Shown here piece after piece: positions 48,978 to 59,537 of a stretch of DNA of 64,000 bases. Source of the stretch: Leptothrix discophora. Its GTDB lineage: Bacteria > Pseudomonadota > Gammaproteobacteria > Burkholderiales > Burkholderiaceae_C. A program made the position numbers and the translations under genes. Below the pieces are notes generated by a model. That model made no database searches, was not told where the DNA came from, and saw only the letters and a list, made by a program, of their open reading frames with translations. Position 1 is the first letter of the stretch. The number at the start of each line of letters is the position of its first letter. Where the stretch lies: NCBI RefSeq assembly GCF_030705305.1, contig NZ_JAUZEE010000006.1:248001-312000 (forward strand). The letters are read 5' to 3'.

Positions 48978-49634
48978 ATGAGCACGCCTGCGGCCCTGGC
49001 GCTGGTCACGCCCGACTATTGGGACGAGGCCTGCAAGCACCTGATGAAGCGCGACCGGGTCATGAAGAAGCTGATCCCGCGCTTCGGCGAGGCCCGCCTG
49101 CAAAGCCGCGGCGACGCGTTCACGACGCTGGCCCGCTCGATCGTCGGCCAGCAGATCTCGGTCAAGGCGGCGCAGTCGGTCTGGCTGCGCTTCCTGGCGC
49201 TGGGCGCCGCAGCCGACGCGCCGCTGCAGCCGGGCTGGGTCATCGACCTGGGCGTCGAGACCATGCGCTCGGCCGGCCTGTCGGCCCGCAAGTGCGACTA
49301 CCTCCGCGACCTGGCCCAGCACTTCATCGACGGCGCGGTGCATGAGACGCACTGGTCGGCGATGGACGACGAGGCCATCATCGATGAGCTGGTGGCGATC
49401 CGCGGCATCGGTCGCTGGACCGCCGAGATGTTCCTCATCTTCCACCTGATGCGCCCCAACGTGCTGCCGCTGGACGACCTCGGCCTGATCAAGGGCATCA
49501 GCCTGAACTACTTCAGCGGCGAGCCGGTCTCGCGGGCCGAGGCGCGCGAGGTCGGCGATGCCTGGGCACCCTTCCGATCGGTTGCGACCTGGTACGTCTG
49601 GCGCAGCCTGGATCCCTTGCCGGTGGAGTACTGA
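48978..49634 (+). CDS. DNA-3-methyladenine glycosylase II family (helix-hairpin-helix)
   Basis: The 218-residue enzyme excises alkylated bases. It has the HhH motif IRGIGRWTAEMFLIF followed by LPLDDLG, whose aspartate is the catalytic residue in AlkA-type glycosylases. It lacks the N-terminal TBP-like domain of E. coli AlkA and resembles the short bacterial AlkA/yeast Mag1-like form. It starts eight bases after cysS, a conserved arrangement in Burkholderiales. Confidence 0.9.
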   Translation: MSTPAALALVTPDYWDEACKHLMKRDRVMKKLIPRFGEARLQSRGDAFTTLARSIVGQQISVKAAQSVWLRFLALGAAADAPLQPGWVIDLGVETMRSAGLSARKCDYLRDLAQHFIDGAVHETHWSAMDDEAIIDELVAIRGIGRWTAEMFLIFHLMRPNVLPLDDLGLIKGISLNYFSGEPVSRAEAREVGDAWAPFRSVATWYVWRSLDPLPVEY

Positions 49635-49755
49635 TCTACACTGCCAACCCCATTTCTAGCCACGTGCTGGCCCGACAAATGCTAGTGACCTCGCCAGGCA
49701 ACGTGCTTGTCCCAGGCCCCGGGCCCTTGTCGAACCAGCCACAGGAAAGGCGCTC

Positions 49756-50724
49756 ATGAGCAAACGACACTTCCTCGAATTCGAGCAACCCATCGCCGAA
49801 CTCGAGACCAAGATCGAAGAGCTGCGCTACGTGCAGAACGAGTCTGCGGTCGACATATCCGAGGAGATCGACCGGCTCTCCAAGAAGAGCCTGCAGCTCG
49901 CCAAGGACATCTACTCGAGCCTCTCGCCCTGGCAGGTCACGCTGATCGCCCGGCATCCCCAGCGGCCCTACACGCTGGACTACATCAACGAGATCTTCAC
50001 CGACTTCCAGGAACTGCACGGCGACCGCCACTACGCCGACGACCTGTCGATCGTGGGTGGCCTGGCCCGATTCAACGGGCAGCCCTGCATGGTGCTAGGC
50101 CACCAGAAGGGCCGCGACACCAAGGAGCGCGCCGCCCGCAACTTTGGCATGTCGCGTCCCGAGGGTTACCGCAAGGCCCTGCGCCTGATGAAGCTGGCCG
50201 AGAAGTTCGGCCTGCCGGTCTTCACCTTCGTCGACACGCCCGGCGCCTATCCCGGCATCGGTGCCGAGGAGCGCGGCCAGTCCGAGGCCATCGGCCGCAA
50301 CATCTTCGAGATGGCGCAGCTGGAAGTGCCGATCATCACGACCATCATCGGCGAAGGCGGGTCCGGCGGCGCGCTTGCCATCAGCGTGGCCGACCAGGTG
50401 CTGATGCTGCAGTTCTCGGTCTACTCGGTGATCTCGCCCGAAGGCTGCGCGTCCATCCTCTGGAAGACGTCCGAGCGCGCCAGCGATGCGGCCGAAGCCC
50501 TGGGCATCACCGCGCACCGCCTGAAGGCACTGTCACTGATCGACAAGATCGTCAACGAGCCGGTCGGTGGCGCTCACCGCGACCCGAAGGCCATGGCGGC
50601 GTCGCTCAAGCGCGGCCTCAACGATGCGCTGCGTCAGGTCTCGGACCTGAAGACCCGCGAACTGCTGAACCAGCGCTATGCGCGCCTGCAGTCCTACGGC
50701 CGCTACAACGACACCAAGTCCTGA
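49756..50724 (+). CDS. accA: acetyl-CoA carboxylase carboxyltransferase alpha subunit
   Basis: With AccD, AccA transfers carboxyl from biotin to acetyl-CoA to make malonyl-CoA. The 322-residue protein (319 in E. coli) shows [19 protein letters not shown], the oxyanion/CoA-binding [17 protein letters not shown] and [19 protein letters not shown] precedes the ATG. The 121-base gap before it shows no clear promoter. Confidence 0.97.
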   Translation: MSKRHFLEFEQPIAELETKIEELRYVQNESAVDISEEIDRLSKKSLQLAKDIYSSLSPWQVTLIARHPQRPYTLDYINEIFTDFQELHGDRHYADDLSIVGGLARFNGQPCMVLGHQKGRDTKERAARNFGMSRPEGYRKALRLMKLAEKFGLPVFTFVDTPGAYPGIGAEERGQSEAIGRNIFEMAQLEVPIITTIIGEGGSGGALAISVADQVLMLQFSVYSVISPEGCASILWKTSERASDAAEALGITAHRLKALSLIDKIVNEPVGGAHRDPKAMAASLKRGLNDALRQVSDLKTRELLNQRYARLQSYGRYNDTKS

Positions 50725-50793
50725 CAGGGCCTCGGCCCTTGCCCTCGACGGCCGTCCCGGCATGACCGGGCCGGCCGTTTCGCCGTTCTGGCC

Positions 50794-52191
50794 ATGAATC
50801 CGATCCATGACCCTGGCCGATCGTCGTCGGCAGCACCACCGGTCGTTCGGCGCGATGACCTGGCCGCGCTGCCGATGCTGGCCGGCCACACGCGTGTCGC
50901 GGTGGCCTACAGCGGCGGGCACGACTCGACCGTGCTGATGCACGCGACCTGCCTGTGGGCGGCGGCACGGGGCGCGCAGGTGCACGCTCTCCATGTCCAG
51001 CATGGCCTGAGCCCGCATGCGGCGCATTGGGAGGCGCACTGCGCGGCGCAGGTCGACGGCTGGACTCGCATCGCGCGGGTCAGCCTGCACATCCGACGCC
51101 TGGCGCTGGTCGTGCCGCCCGGTGCCAGCCTTGAGGCCCATGCGCGCGCCGCGCGCTATGCGGCGCTGGCCGACATGGCGCGCGAGGCCGGCTGCGACAC
51201 CGTGCTGCTGGCGCATCACCTCGATGACCAGGTCGAGACCTTCCTGCTGCAGGCGCTGCGCGGCGCCGGTCCGGCCGGCCTGTCGGCCATGCCGGTCGAC
51301 ATCCGGCGCGACGGGCTGCGCTGGGTCCGGCCCTGGCTGGACCGGCCGCGGGTCGAGCTGGCGGCGCATCGGGAGGCTCACGGATTGAGCCACATCGAGG
51401 ACGACAGCAACGCCGACCCCCGCCTGGCCCGCAACCGCCTGCGGCTGTTGGTGCTGCCGGCCTTGCGCGCGGCCTTCCCGCAGGCCGACGAGACCCTGAG
51501 CGCGTGCGTGCGCCAGGTCCAGGACGCGCGGGTCTGCGTCGATGCGCTGGCACGCATCGACCTCGAAGGCCTGCGGGATGTCGACGGCGGGCCGGCCTTG
51601 TCGGTGTCGCAGCTCCTGGAGCTGGCGCCGGCGCGGCAACGCCATGCGCTGCGGCGATGGCTGATCGAGCGCAGTGGTCACGCACCGAGCCAGGCGCTGC
51701 TGATGCGCCTGTCGACCGAGGTCGAGCATGCACCCGATGGCCGCTGGCAGGGCCGTGGCGGCTTGGTGCATGCGCATCGCGGGCGGCTGGCCTGGGTCGC
51801 CGAGACGGGTCGTTGCCCGGCTCCGCCGACTTGCCGTGTCTCGCTGCGGCCGGGTCGGCATCCGGTGCCGGACTGGGGTGGCGTGCTCGTGATCGAGCCC
51901 GTGCTGCGGGGCGGCATTTCCCAGGTGGGCGGTGACATGGTCGAACTGCGGCCGCGTCAGGGCGGCGAGCAGTTCCAGTCGCATCCGCAGGGTGTGCCGA
52001 GGTCCTTGAAGAAGCAGTTCCAGGATGCGGGCGTGCCGTCCTGGGCGCGCGCGGCGCCGCTGGTGTGGCGAGACGGCCTGCTGGTGCAGGTCGAGGGACT
52101 CGGCGTCGATGCCCGTGCCCGGGTGCGCGATGGCGAGCCTCAGTGGTCGCTGCGCTGGGAGGCTGGCGAGCAGGCGGTCGCAGGTCGTTAA
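50794..52191 (+). CDS. tilS: tRNA(Ile)-lysidine synthetase
   Basis: TilS makes lysidine at C34 of tRNA-Ile(CAU), switching it to read AUA. The 465-residue protein has the N-type PP-loop SGGHDSTVLMH, LAHHLDDQVETFLLQALRG and the ED-containing IEDDSNADPRLARNRLR motif; the C-terminal domain holds ELRPRQGGEQF and SLKKQFQDAGVPSWAR. It follows accA by 69 bases. The stop codon overlaps a TAAAAT box that may be part of the lysC promoter. Confidence 0.95.
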   Translation: MNPIHDPGRSSSAAPPVVRRDDLAALPMLAGHTRVAVAYSGGHDSTVLMHATCLWAAARGAQVHALHVQHGLSPHAAHWEAHCAAQVDGWTRIARVSLHIRRLALVVPPGASLEAHARAARYAALADMAREAGCDTVLLAHHLDDQVETFLLQALRGAGPAGLSAMPVDIRRDGLRWVRPWLDRPRVELAAHREAHGLSHIEDDSNADPRLARNRLRLLVLPALRAAFPQADETLSACVRQVQDARVCVDALARIDLEGLRDVDGGPALSVSQLLELAPARQRHALRRWLIERSGHAPSQALLMRLSTEVEHAPDGRWQGRGGLVHAHRGRLAWVAETGRCPAPPTCRVSLRPGRHPVPDWGGVLVIEPVLRGGISQVGGDMVELRPRQGGEQFQSHPQGVPRSLKKQFQDAGVPSWARAAPLVWRDGLLVQVEGLGVDARARVRDGEPQWSLRWEAGEQAVAGR

Positions 52192-52226
52192 AATATCTGG
52201 TTCTCCGCACGGCAGTCGTGCCGGAG
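52189..52226 (+). promoter_or_regulatory. possible lysC promoter and leader hairpin
   Basis: TAAAAT (52189-52194) resembles a -10 box and is followed by a hairpin with arms CTCCG-CACG and CGTG-C-CGGAG (52203-52226, one bulge). No -35 box is convincing and there is no room for a lysine riboswitch. Confidence 0.3.
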
Positions 52227-52245
52227 CATCCTTTCATCAACCGAC

Positions 52246-53514
52246 ATGGCCTTGATCGTTCACAAGTACGGCGGCACATCGATGGGCTCGCCCGAGCGCA
52301 TCCGCAACGTCGCCAAGCGCGTCGCCAAGTGGGCGCGTGCCGGCCACCAGATGGTGGTCGTGCCCTCCGCGATGAGCGGCGAAACCAACCGCCTGCTGGG
52401 CTTGGCCAAGGAGGTCTCGCCGGCCGTCCAGACGCCGGCCGTGCTGCGCGAACTCGACATGATCGCCTGCACCGGCGAGCAGGTCTCCGTGGGCCTGCTG
52501 GCGCTGGCGCTGCAGGCCGAAGGCATGGAAGCCATCAGCTACAACGGCTGGCAGGTGCCCATCAAGACCGACCAGGCCTACACCAAGGCCCGCATCGAGA
52601 GCATCGACGACAGCCGCGTGCGCGCCGACCTGGCCGCTGGCCGCGTGGTTGTCATCACCGGCTTCCAGGGCATCGACGGCGACGGCAACGTGACCACGCT
52701 GGGTCGCGGCGGCTCGGACACCTCGGCGGTCGCGGTCGCGGCGGCGATGAAGGCCGACGAGTGCCTGATCTACACCGATGTCGACGGCGTCTACACCACC
52801 GATCCGCGCGTCGTGCCCGAGGCGCGCCGGCTGCACACCGTCAGCTTCGAGGAGATGCTGGAGATGGCCAGCCTGGGCTCCAAGGTGCTGCAGATCCGTT
52901 CGGTCGAGTTCGCGGGCAAGTACCGCGTGCCGATGCGCGTGCTGTCGAGCTTCACCCCGTGGGACATCGCCATCGAGGAAGAAGCCAAGTCGGGCACGCT
53001 GATCACTTTCGAGGAAGACGAGAAGATGGAACAAGCCGTTGTGTCGGGCATCGCGTTCAACCGCGACGAAGCCAAGATTTCCGTGATGGGCGTGCCGGAC
53101 AAGCCGGGCATCGCCTACAGCATCCTGGGCAAGGTTGCCGATGCCAACATCGACGTGGACGTGATCATCCAGAACGTCTCGCACGACGGTCGCACCGACT
53201 TCTCGTTCACGGTCCACCGCAACGACTTCCAGCGCACCGTCGACCTGCTGAACAAGGACGTCGTGCCGGCCCTGGGCGCCAAGGAAGTCGTGGGCGACAC
53301 CAAGATCTGCAAGGTCTCGATCGTCGGCATCGGCATGCGATCGCACGCCGGCGTGGCCAGCACGATGTTCCGCGCGCTGAGCGAAGAGGGCATCAACATC
53401 CAGATGATCACGACCAGCGAGATCAAGACCTCCGTCGTGATCGACGAGAAGTACATGGAGCTGGCGGTGCGCGCGCTGCACAAGGCCTTCGATCTCGACC
53501 AGCCGAACGCCTGA
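52246..53514 (+). CDS. lysC: aspartate kinase
   Basis: The first step of the aspartate family pathway, phosphorylating aspartate. The 422-residue protein starts ALIVHKYGGTSMGS, with the kinase motif GRGGSDTSAVAVAAA and aspartate site EMLEMASLGSKVLQ, then two C-terminal ACT domains (about 265-340 and 345-420) for feedback control by lysine/threonine. It is monofunctional (no homoserine dehydrogenase). The second enzyme, asd, lies 5 kb downstream in a separate group. tRNA-Ser follows. Confidence 0.97.
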   Translation: MALIVHKYGGTSMGSPERIRNVAKRVAKWARAGHQMVVVPSAMSGETNRLLGLAKEVSPAVQTPAVLRELDMIACTGEQVSVGLLALALQAEGMEAISYNGWQVPIKTDQAYTKARIESIDDSRVRADLAAGRVVVITGFQGIDGDGNVTTLGRGGSDTSAVAVAAAMKADECLIYTDVDGVYTTDPRVVPEARRLHTVSFEEMLEMASLGSKVLQIRSVEFAGKYRVPMRVLSSFTPWDIAIEEEAKSGTLITFEEDEKMEQAVVSGIAFNRDEAKISVMGVPDKPGIAYSILGKVADANIDVDVIIQNVSHDGRTDFSFTVHRNDFQRTVDLLNKDVVPALGAKEVVGDTKICKVSIVGIGMRSHAGVASTMFRALSEEGINIQMITTSEIKTSVVIDEKYMELAVRALHKAFDLDQPNA

Positions 53515-53633
53515 TCGACACCGCACGGATCTCCGTTGATCCGTGCTGGCTTGCGAGTTTTGACGCGCCGATTCTGGTTTGAAGTGCCGGGGGCTGGTAC
53601 CGGAAGGGATTCCGGCTATACTCCCGCTTCTTC

Positions 53634-53724
53634 GGAGACGTGACCGAGTGGCCGAAGGTGCTCCCCTGCTAAGGGAGTATGCGCCAAAAGCGCATCGAGG
53701 GTTCGAATCCCTCCGTCTCCGCCA
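53634..53724 (+). tRNA. tRNA-Ser (GCU anticodon)
   Basis: A 91-base class II tRNA with a long variable arm (ATGCGCCAAAAGCGCAT), T-arm GGTTCGAATCC and encoded CCA. The anticodon GCT is at 53668-53670 in the loop CTGCTAA. A -10 box TATACT (53617-53622) lies 12 bases upstream and a terminator follows. Confidence 0.97.
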
Positions 53725-53760
53725 AGACCTGCCGATCTGGCTGGAAGAATTGGCCGAATG

Positions 53761-53786
53761 AGCCTCCGCCCTGCGGAGGCTTTTTT
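53761..53786 (+). terminator. rho-independent terminator after tRNA-Ser
   Basis: AGCCTCCGC-CCT-GCGGAGGCT (9-bp perfect arms) followed by a run of six T. Confidence 0.92.
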
Positions 53787-53800
53787 CGTTCTGGCGTCGA

Positions 53801-53816
53801 ATATCTCGCGAGATAT
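53801..53816. repeat. 16-bp perfect palindrome
   Basis: ATATCTCGCGAGATAT stands 15 bases past the tRNA-Ser terminator and 170 bases before the LysR gene. It is unusually A/T-rich for this window; possibly a regulator site. Confidence 0.45.
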
Positions 53817-53880
53817 CGCGGCCCTTGCGGACTTTGTGGTGGTCCCTGACGGGAAGGCTGCGACGGCGGGGTGGCGATTA

Positions 53881-53901
53881 GCCTTCGCCTGCCGCGAAGG
53901 C
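53881..53901. promoter_or_regulatory. LysR-type operator upstream of the LysR gene
   Basis: GCCTTCGC-CTGCC-GCGAAGGC is a perfect dyad (8-bp arms) and contains the T-N11-A LysR box (T53885, A53897). It is 85 bases upstream of the regulator's start. TTGACG at 53906-53911 could be a -35 box. Confidence 0.6.
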
Positions 53902-53986
53902 ACAATTGACGACCTTCGATGGGCCCGCCTTCGACCGCATGCGACGATGACGGTCTCGTTGCTGACCGGGCCCCGGGCAGCCTTCC

Positions 53987-54940
53987 ATGCGCTTCGATCT
54001 CGTCACGCTCAACCTCGTGCTGGCCATCGCCGAAACCCGCAGCATCACGCGCGGCGCGCAGCGTGAACACCTCGCGCTGGCCGCTGCAAGCAAGCGCTTG
54101 AGCGATCTGGAGTCGCGCCTGGGCGTGCAGCTGTTCGAGCGCCGCGCCCGCGGCATCGAGCCGACCTCGGCCGGTCAGGCGCTGGTGCGGCACATCCGCT
54201 CGCTGCATGCCAGCCTGCATGCGCTGGAGGAAGAGGTCGCCGAATACGCCGACGGTGTGCGCGGCACGCTGCGCATCGTGGCCAATTCCTCGGCCATCGC
54301 CGAATGCCTGCCGCCCGACCTCGCGGCCTTCTCGCAGGCCCATCCGGGCGTGCAGGTGAGCCTCGAGGACGAGACCAGCACGCAGGTGCAGCGCGCGGTG
54401 CTGCAGGGTCAGGCCGACGTCGGCATCTTCGTGCCGCCGGTGATCGAGAGCGGCTTGCGGACCTGGCTCTACCGCCACGGCGAGCTGTCGGTGATCGCCC
54501 CGCGCACCCATCCGCTGGCACGGTGTGCGTCCTTGAAGCTGGCCGACCTGCTTGACGTGGACTTTGTCGGCCTGCACGTTGGCGCGGCCGCGCAGGACAT
54601 CATCCTTGCCGAGGCGGCCGCGCAGGGCCGCAGCCTGAAGGCGCGGCTGCAGGTCCGCGGCTTCGATGCGATCGCGCAGCTGGTCGCGGCCGGACTGGGC
54701 GTGGCGATCATGCCCACCGGTGTCGCGCAGCGGCTGTCGCAGGCCTACGCGATCGGGCTGGTCGCGCTCGACGAGGCCTGGGCGCGGCGCGACTACCTGG
54801 TCGCGGTGCGTGCGCAGGAGGTCCTGCCCGCCGTCACCCGTCGTTTCGTGGACCTGCTGCGCCAGGGCGCGCCCGGATCCGACGCTCCCCTTGCCAGCGA
54901 CGTCGCCAGCGCGTCGTCGCCCCCTTCCACCTCCCCTTGA
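53987..54940 (+). CDS. LysR-family transcriptional regulator upstream of leuC
   Basis: A 317-residue LysR-type regulator. The N-terminal winged helix-turn-helix (about 5-62: [40 protein letters not shown]) is followed by a substrate-binding effector domain (about 90-295: [41 protein letters not shown]). A Ser/Pro/Ala tail ends the protein. It is co-directional with leuC, 20 bases upstream. A LysR box lies in its own promoter. Control of the leu operon is likely by position; in Burkholderiales many such genes are annotated without a known ligand. Confidence 0.9.
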   Translation: MRFDLVTLNLVLAIAETRSITRGAQREHLALAAASKRLSDLESRLGVQLFERRARGIEPTSAGQALVRHIRSLHASLHALEEEVAEYADGVRGTLRIVANSSAIAECLPPDLAAFSQAHPGVQVSLEDETSTQVQRAVLQGQADVGIFVPPVIESGLRTWLYRHGELSVIAPRTHPLARCASLKLADLLDVDFVGLHVGAAAQDIILAEAAAQGRSLKARLQVRGFDAIAQLVAAGLGVAIMPTGVAQRLSQAYAIGLVALDEAWARRDYLVAVRAQEVLPAVTRRFVDLLRQGAPGSDAPLASDVASASSPPSTSP

Positions 54941-54960
54941 ACCGCCCGACAGGAGCTGCC

Positions 54961-56385
54961 ATGACCGGACGCACCCTCTACGACAAGCTGTGGGACGAAC
55001 ACGTCGTCCACACCGAGGAAGACGGCACCGCCGTGCTCTACATCGACCGCCACCTGGTTCATGAGGTGACCAGCCCGCAGGCCTTCGAGGGGCTGCGGCT
55101 GGCCGGACGCAAGGTCTGGCGCGTCAGCTCGGTGGTGGCCACGGCCGACCACAACACGCCGACGACCGGCTGGGAGCAGGGCTACGACGGCATCGCCGAT
55201 CCGATCAGCAAGTTGCAGATCCAGACCCTGGACAGCAACATCCGGGAGTTCGGCGCGGCGGCCTATTTCCCGTTCATGGACCAGCGCCAGGGCATCGTGC
55301 ACGTGATCGGCCCGGAGAACGGCGCGACCCTGCCGGGCATGACCGTCGTCTGTGGCGACAGCCACACCAGCACGCACGGCGCCTTCGGTGCGCTGGCGCA
55401 TGGCATCGGCACCAGCGAGGTCGAGCACGTCATGGCCACGCAGACGCTGCTGGCCAAGAAGGCGAAGAACATGCTGGTCAAGGTCGAGGGCTGGCTGTCG
55501 CCGGGCCTGACGGCCAAGGACATCGTGCTGGCCATCATCGGCCGCATCGGTACCGCCGGCGGCACCGGCTACACGATCGAGTTCGGCGGCAGCGCCATCC
55601 GCGCATTGAGCATGGAAGGCCGCATGACGGTCTGCAACATGGCCATCGAGGCCGGTGCCCGTGCCGGCCTGGTGGCGGTTGACGAGACCACGCTGGCCTA
55701 CGTCAAGGGTCGTCCGTTCGCGCCCAAGGGCGTCGAGTGGGATCAGGCCGTGAGCCACTGGCGCACGCTGCACAGCGATGCCGACGCGGTCTTCGACGTG
55801 GTCGTCGAGCTGGACGCCGCGCAGATCCGCCCGCAGGTCACCTGGGGCACCAGCCCGGAGATGGTGCTGGCGATCGACGAGCGCGTGCCCGATCCCGACA
55901 AGGAGAAGGACGACGTCAAGCGCTCGGCCATCGAGCGGGCGCTGACGTACATGGGCCTGGAGCCGAACAAGGCGATCGCCGACGTGCGCATCGACAAGGT
56001 CTTCATCGGCTCGTGTACCAACAGCCGCATCGAGGACATCCGCGAGGCTGCCGCCGTGGTACGTCGCATCGGCGGCCGCGTGGCCGGCAACGTCAAGCTC
56101 GCGATGGTCGTGCCGGGCTCGGGCCTGGTGAAGGCGCAGGCCGAGGCCGAGGGCCTGCACGAGGTCTTCCGTGCCGCAGGTTTCGAATGGCGCGAGCCGG
56201 GCTGTTCCATGTGCCTGGCGATGAACGCCGACCGGCTCGAGCCGGGCGAGCGCTGCGCCTCGACCAGCAACCGCAACTTCGAGGGCCGTCAGGGGGCTGG
56301 TGGCCGCACCCACCTGGTCAGCCCGGCCATGGCCGCTGCCGCCGCCATGAACGGCCACTTCGTTGACATCCGCCGCATCGTCTGA
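54961..56385 (+). CDS. leuC: 3-isopropylmalate dehydratase large subunit
   Basis: With LeuD it isomerises 2-isopropylmalate to 3-isopropylmalate. The 474-residue protein is aconitase-like with cluster ligands in FIGSCTNSR and [11 protein letters not shown], and active-site [18 protein letters not shown]. The ATG at 54961 is preceded by CAGGAG; an in-frame ATG eight codons earlier lies in the regulator's 3' end. leuD follows after 12 bases. Confidence 0.97.
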   Translation: MTGRTLYDKLWDEHVVHTEEDGTAVLYIDRHLVHEVTSPQAFEGLRLAGRKVWRVSSVVATADHNTPTTGWEQGYDGIADPISKLQIQTLDSNIREFGAAAYFPFMDQRQGIVHVIGPENGATLPGMTVVCGDSHTSTHGAFGALAHGIGTSEVEHVMATQTLLAKKAKNMLVKVEGWLSPGLTAKDIVLAIIGRIGTAGGTGYTIEFGGSAIRALSMEGRMTVCNMAIEAGARAGLVAVDETTLAYVKGRPFAPKGVEWDQAVSHWRTLHSDADAVFDVVVELDAAQIRPQVTWGTSPEMVLAIDERVPDPDKEKDDVKRSAIERALTYMGLEPNKAIADVRIDKVFIGSCTNSRIEDIREAAAVVRRIGGRVAGNVKLAMVVPGSGLVKAQAEAEGLHEVFRAAGFEWREPGCSMCLAMNADRLEPGERCASTSNRNFEGRQGAGGRTHLVSPAMAAAAAMNGHFVDIRRIV

Positions 56386-56397
56386 GCGAGGAACACC

Positions 56398-57045
56398 ATG
56401 CAAGCCTTCACCGTGCTCAAGGGCCTGGTCGCCCCGATGGACCGTGCCAACGTCGACACCGACGCGATCATCCCGAAGCAGTTCCTGAAGTCGATCGCCC
56501 GGACCGGCTTCGGTCCCAACCTGTTCGATGAGTGGCGCTACCTCGACAAGGGCGAGCCGGGCCAGGACCCGGCCAGCCGCAAGCCCAATCCCGACTTCGT
56601 GCTGAACCAGCCGCGCTACCAGGGCGCCTCGGTGCTGCTGGCGCGCGAGAACTTCGGTTGCGGTTCGAGCCGCGAACATGCGCCGTGGGCGCTGGATCAG
56701 TACGGTTTCCGTGCCGTCATCGCGCCGAGCTACGCCGACATCTTCTTCAACAACTGCTTCAAGAACGGCCTGCTGCCGATCGTGCTGCCGGAGTCGGTCG
56801 TCGCGCGTCTGTTTGACGAGGTGCACGGCTTCGTCGGCTACCAGCTGACGGTCGACCTGCCGCGCCAGGTCGTGGTCAAGCCCGATGGCACCGAGATCCC
56901 TTTTGACGTGCAGCCCTTCCGCAAGTACTGCCTGGTCAATGGCTTCGACGACATCGGCCTGACGCTGCGTCATGCCGACAAGATCCGCAGCTACGAGGCC
57001 GAGCGGCTGGCGCGCATGCCTTGGCTGGCGCAACGCGCGCTGTGA
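56398..57045 (+). CDS. leuD: 3-isopropylmalate dehydratase small subunit
   Basis: The 215-residue small subunit carries the swivel domain, with the substrate loop [15 protein letters not shown] (from about residue 85) and N-terminal [15 protein letters not shown]. The ATG has GAGGAACA upstream. It ends 45 bases before leuB; the gap shows no other gene (some Burkholderiales have an entericidin gene here). Confidence 0.97.
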   Translation: MQAFTVLKGLVAPMDRANVDTDAIIPKQFLKSIARTGFGPNLFDEWRYLDKGEPGQDPASRKPNPDFVLNQPRYQGASVLLARENFGCGSSREHAPWALDQYGFRAVIAPSYADIFFNNCFKNGLLPIVLPESVVARLFDEVHGFVGYQLTVDLPRQVVVKPDGTEIPFDVQPFRKYCLVNGFDDIGLTLRHADKIRSYEAERLARMPWLAQRAL

Positions 57046-57090
57046 GCGGCGCGGCGCGCGTCCCGAACACCCACTCCTGAAAGCATCCCC

Positions 57091-58203
57091 ATGAAGATTG
57101 CCATCCTGCCGGGCGACGGCATCGGCACCGAGATCGTCGCCGAGGCGGTCAAGGTCCTGAAGGTCCTGGACCTGTCCTTCGAGATGGAGGCCGCGCTGGT
57201 CGGCGGTGCCGCCTACGAGGCGCATGGCCACCCGCTGCCCGAGTCGACGCTGAACCTGGCGAAGGCCGCCGATGCGGTGCTGTTCGGTGCCGTCGGCGAC
57301 TGGAAGTACGACAAGCTCGAACGGGCGCTGCGCCCGGAGCAGGCCATCCTGGGCCTGCGCAAGAACCTGGGCCTGTTCGCCAACTTCCGTCCGGCGATCT
57401 GCTACGAGCAGCTCACGCACGCGTCGAGCCTGAAGCCGGAGCTGGTCGCGGGCCTGGACATCCTGATCATCCGCGAGCTGACCGGCGACATCTACTTCGG
57501 CCAGCCGCGTGGCCGCCGCACCGCCGTCGACGGCCTGTTCCCGGGTGCCGAGGAAGCCTTCGACACGATGCGCTACAGCCGCCCCGAGGTCGAGCGCATC
57601 GCCCACGTGGCCTTCCAGGCCGCGCGCCGGCGCAACAAGCGCGTGACCAGCGTCGACAAGGCCAACGTGCTCGAGACCTTCCAGTTCTGGAAGGACATCA
57701 TGATCGAGGTCGGCCAGCAGTACCCGGACGTCGCGCTGGATCACATGTACGTCGACAACGCGGCGATGCAGCTGGTCAAGGCGCCGAAGAAGTTCGACGT
57801 GGTCGTCACCGGCAACATGTTCGGCGACATCCTGTCGGACGAGGCCGCGATGCTCACCGGCTCGATCGGCATGCTGCCCTCGGCGTCGCTGAACGACCGC
57901 AACCAGGGCCTCTACGAGCCCAGCCACGGCAGCGCGCCGGACATTGCCGGTCAGGGTGTTGCAAACCCGCTGGCTACAATCCTGTCCGCTGCCATGATGC
58001 TCCGCTACTCCCTCAACCAGCCCGAAGCTGCCGACCGGATCGAATCCGCGGTCAGCGCCGTCCTGTCCACCGGTCTGCGCACCGGCGACATCTGGTCCGA
58101 AGGCACGCAGCGGGTCGGCACGCGGGAGATGGGCGACGCCGTTGTCGCGGCCCTGGTCGGCAACACCAGCGGCAAAACCATTACCACGATGACCAAGAGC
58201 TAG
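57091..58203 (+). CDS. leuB: 3-isopropylmalate dehydrogenase
   Basis: The 370-residue NAD-dependent enzyme oxidises and decarboxylates 3-isopropylmalate. It has [12 protein letters not shown] at the N-terminus, the catalytic [10 protein letters not shown] and the metal/NAD signature [21 protein letters not shown], with [14 protein letters not shown] for NAD binding. Third gene of leuCDB; asd follows after 92 bases that contain alternative hairpins. Confidence 0.97.
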   Translation: MKIAILPGDGIGTEIVAEAVKVLKVLDLSFEMEAALVGGAAYEAHGHPLPESTLNLAKAADAVLFGAVGDWKYDKLERALRPEQAILGLRKNLGLFANFRPAICYEQLTHASSLKPELVAGLDILIIRELTGDIYFGQPRGRRTAVDGLFPGAEEAFDTMRYSRPEVERIAHVAFQAARRRNKRVTSVDKANVLETFQFWKDIMIEVGQQYPDVALDHMYVDNAAMQLVKAPKKFDVVVTGNMFGDILSDEAAMLTGSIGMLPSASLNDRNQGLYEPSHGSAPDIAGQGVANPLATILSAAMMLRYSLNQPEAADRIESAVSAVLSTGLRTGDIWSEGTQRVGTREMGDAVVAALVGNTSGKTITTMTKS

Positions 58204-58233
58204 TCAGCTCCGGATCGTCTCGCCCCCACACCT

Positions 58234-58270
58234 GGACCCCGGCGAAGCGAGCCGGGGAATACGGGGGTCC
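58234..58270 (+). promoter_or_regulatory. mutually exclusive hairpins between leuB and asd
   Basis: CCCCGGC (58237-58243) pairs with GCCGGGG (58251-58257). Alternatively GGACCCC (58234-58240) pairs with GGGGTCC (58264-58270). Both use the same CCCC, so only one can form. The second structure ends 25 bases before the asd ATG. Such switching resembles attenuator logic; there is no T-run and no visible leader peptide. Confidence 0.4.
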
Positions 58271-58295
58271 GGAAATCAACTGAAAGGCTAAGGAA

Positions 58296-59423
58296 ATGGC
58301 ACTCGTAGGATTGGTCGGCTGGCGTGGCATGGTCGGCTCGGTCTTGATGGACCGCATGCAGGCGGAAGGCGACTTCGACCTGTTCGAGCCGATGTTCTTC
58401 TCGACCAGCAATGCCGGCGGCCCTGCCCCGGCGATGGCGAAGAACGAGACGAAGCTGCAGGACGCGTTCGACATCGACGCGCTCAAGCGCTGCGAGATCA
58501 TCATCACCGCGCAAGGCGGCGACTACACCTCCGACGTCTTCCCCAAGCTGCGTGCGGCAGGCTGGAACGGCCACTGGATCGACGCCGCCTCGACGCTGCG
58601 CATGAAGGATGACGCCGTCATCATCCTGGACCCGGTCAACATGCCGGTGATCAAGGACGCGCTGGCCAAGGGTGGTCGCAACTGGGTGGGTGGCAACTGC
58701 ACCGTCAGCTGCATGCTGATGGGCGTGGGCGCGCTCTACAAGGCCGGTCTGGTCGAGTGGATGAGCACCCAGACCTACCAGGCCGCATCGGGCGGCGGTG
58801 CGCAGCACATGCGCGAGCTGCTGACGCAGTTCGGCACGCTCAATGCCGAGGTCCGCTCCCTGCTGGACGACCCCAAGAGCGCCATCCTCGAGATCGACCG
58901 CAAGATCATCGCCAGGCAGCGTGCGCTGACCGAGGCCGAGACCGCCAACTTCGGCGTGCCGCTGGGCGGTTCGCTGATCCCCTGGATCGACAAGGACCTC
59001 GGCAACGGCACCTCCCGCGAAGAGTGGAAGGGCATGGCCGAGACCAACAAGATCCTCGGCCAGGGCGACGGCTTCAGCGCGCCGGCGATCCCGGTCGACG
59101 GCTTCTGCGTGCGCATCGGCGCGATGCGCTGCCACAGCCAGGCGCTGACCTTCAAGCTCAAGCGTGACGTGCCGCTGGCCGACATCGAGGCCATGATCGC
59201 CGCCGACAACGCCTGGGTGAATGTCGTGCCGAACACCCGCGAGGCGACCGTGCGTGACCTGACGCCGGTGGCCGTGACCGGCACGCTGACCATCCCGGTC
59301 GGTCGTCTGCGCAAGATGGCGATGGGCCCGGAGTATCTCGGCGCCTTCACCATCGGCGACCAGTTGCTCTGGGGTGCGGCCGAGCCGCTGCGCCGCATGC
59401 TCCGCATCCTGCTGGACGCCTGA
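58296..59423 (+). CDS. asd: aspartate-semialdehyde dehydrogenase
   Basis: Reduces aspartyl phosphate, the branch-point step to lysine/diaminopimelate, threonine and methionine. The 375-residue protein has the catalytic cysteine C135 in [12 protein letters not shown], identical in position to E. coli, and the histidine in [13 protein letters not shown]. The NADP motif [10 protein letters not shown] begins the protein. AAGGA precedes the ATG. It sits between leuB and fimV, the standard betaproteobacterial arrangement. Confidence 0.97.
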   Translation: MALVGLVGWRGMVGSVLMDRMQAEGDFDLFEPMFFSTSNAGGPAPAMAKNETKLQDAFDIDALKRCEIIITAQGGDYTSDVFPKLRAAGWNGHWIDAASTLRMKDDAVIILDPVNMPVIKDALAKGGRNWVGGNCTVSCMLMGVGALYKAGLVEWMSTQTYQAASGGGAQHMRELLTQFGTLNAEVRSLLDDPKSAILEIDRKIIARQRALTEAETANFGVPLGGSLIPWIDKDLGNGTSREEWKGMAETNKILGQGDGFSAPAIPVDGFCVRIGAMRCHSQALTFKLKRDVPLADIEAMIAADNAWVNVVPNTREATVRDLTPVAVTGTLTIPVGRLRKMAMGPEYLGAFTIGDQLLWGAAEPLRRMLRILLDA

Positions 59424-59426
59424 TCG

Positions 59427-59452
59427 CCAGACGCCGGCCCTGCGGCGTCTGG
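59427..59452 (+). terminator. hairpin directly after asd
   Basis: CCAGACGCC and GGCGTCTGG (9-bp perfect arms, 8-base loop) three bases past the asd stop. It is followed by TCCTGCGC, so any termination would lack a proper T-run. Confidence 0.45.
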
Positions 59453-59537
59453 TCCTGCGCGTCTGATCCGGGGCGACATACCCGGCGACCGTCCCGGGTC
59501 GTCGCGTCCCGGAATACCCGTCTGACGACCGGACATC

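Noticed and set aside
52192-52245. Lysine riboswitch ahead of lysC
   Set aside because: Only 54 bases separate tilS and lysC, far too short for the lysine aptamer.
54793-57927. Minus-strand open frame of over 1,000 codons opposite leuCDB
   Set aside because: Same shadow effect; no motifs, and it spans three well-conserved genes.
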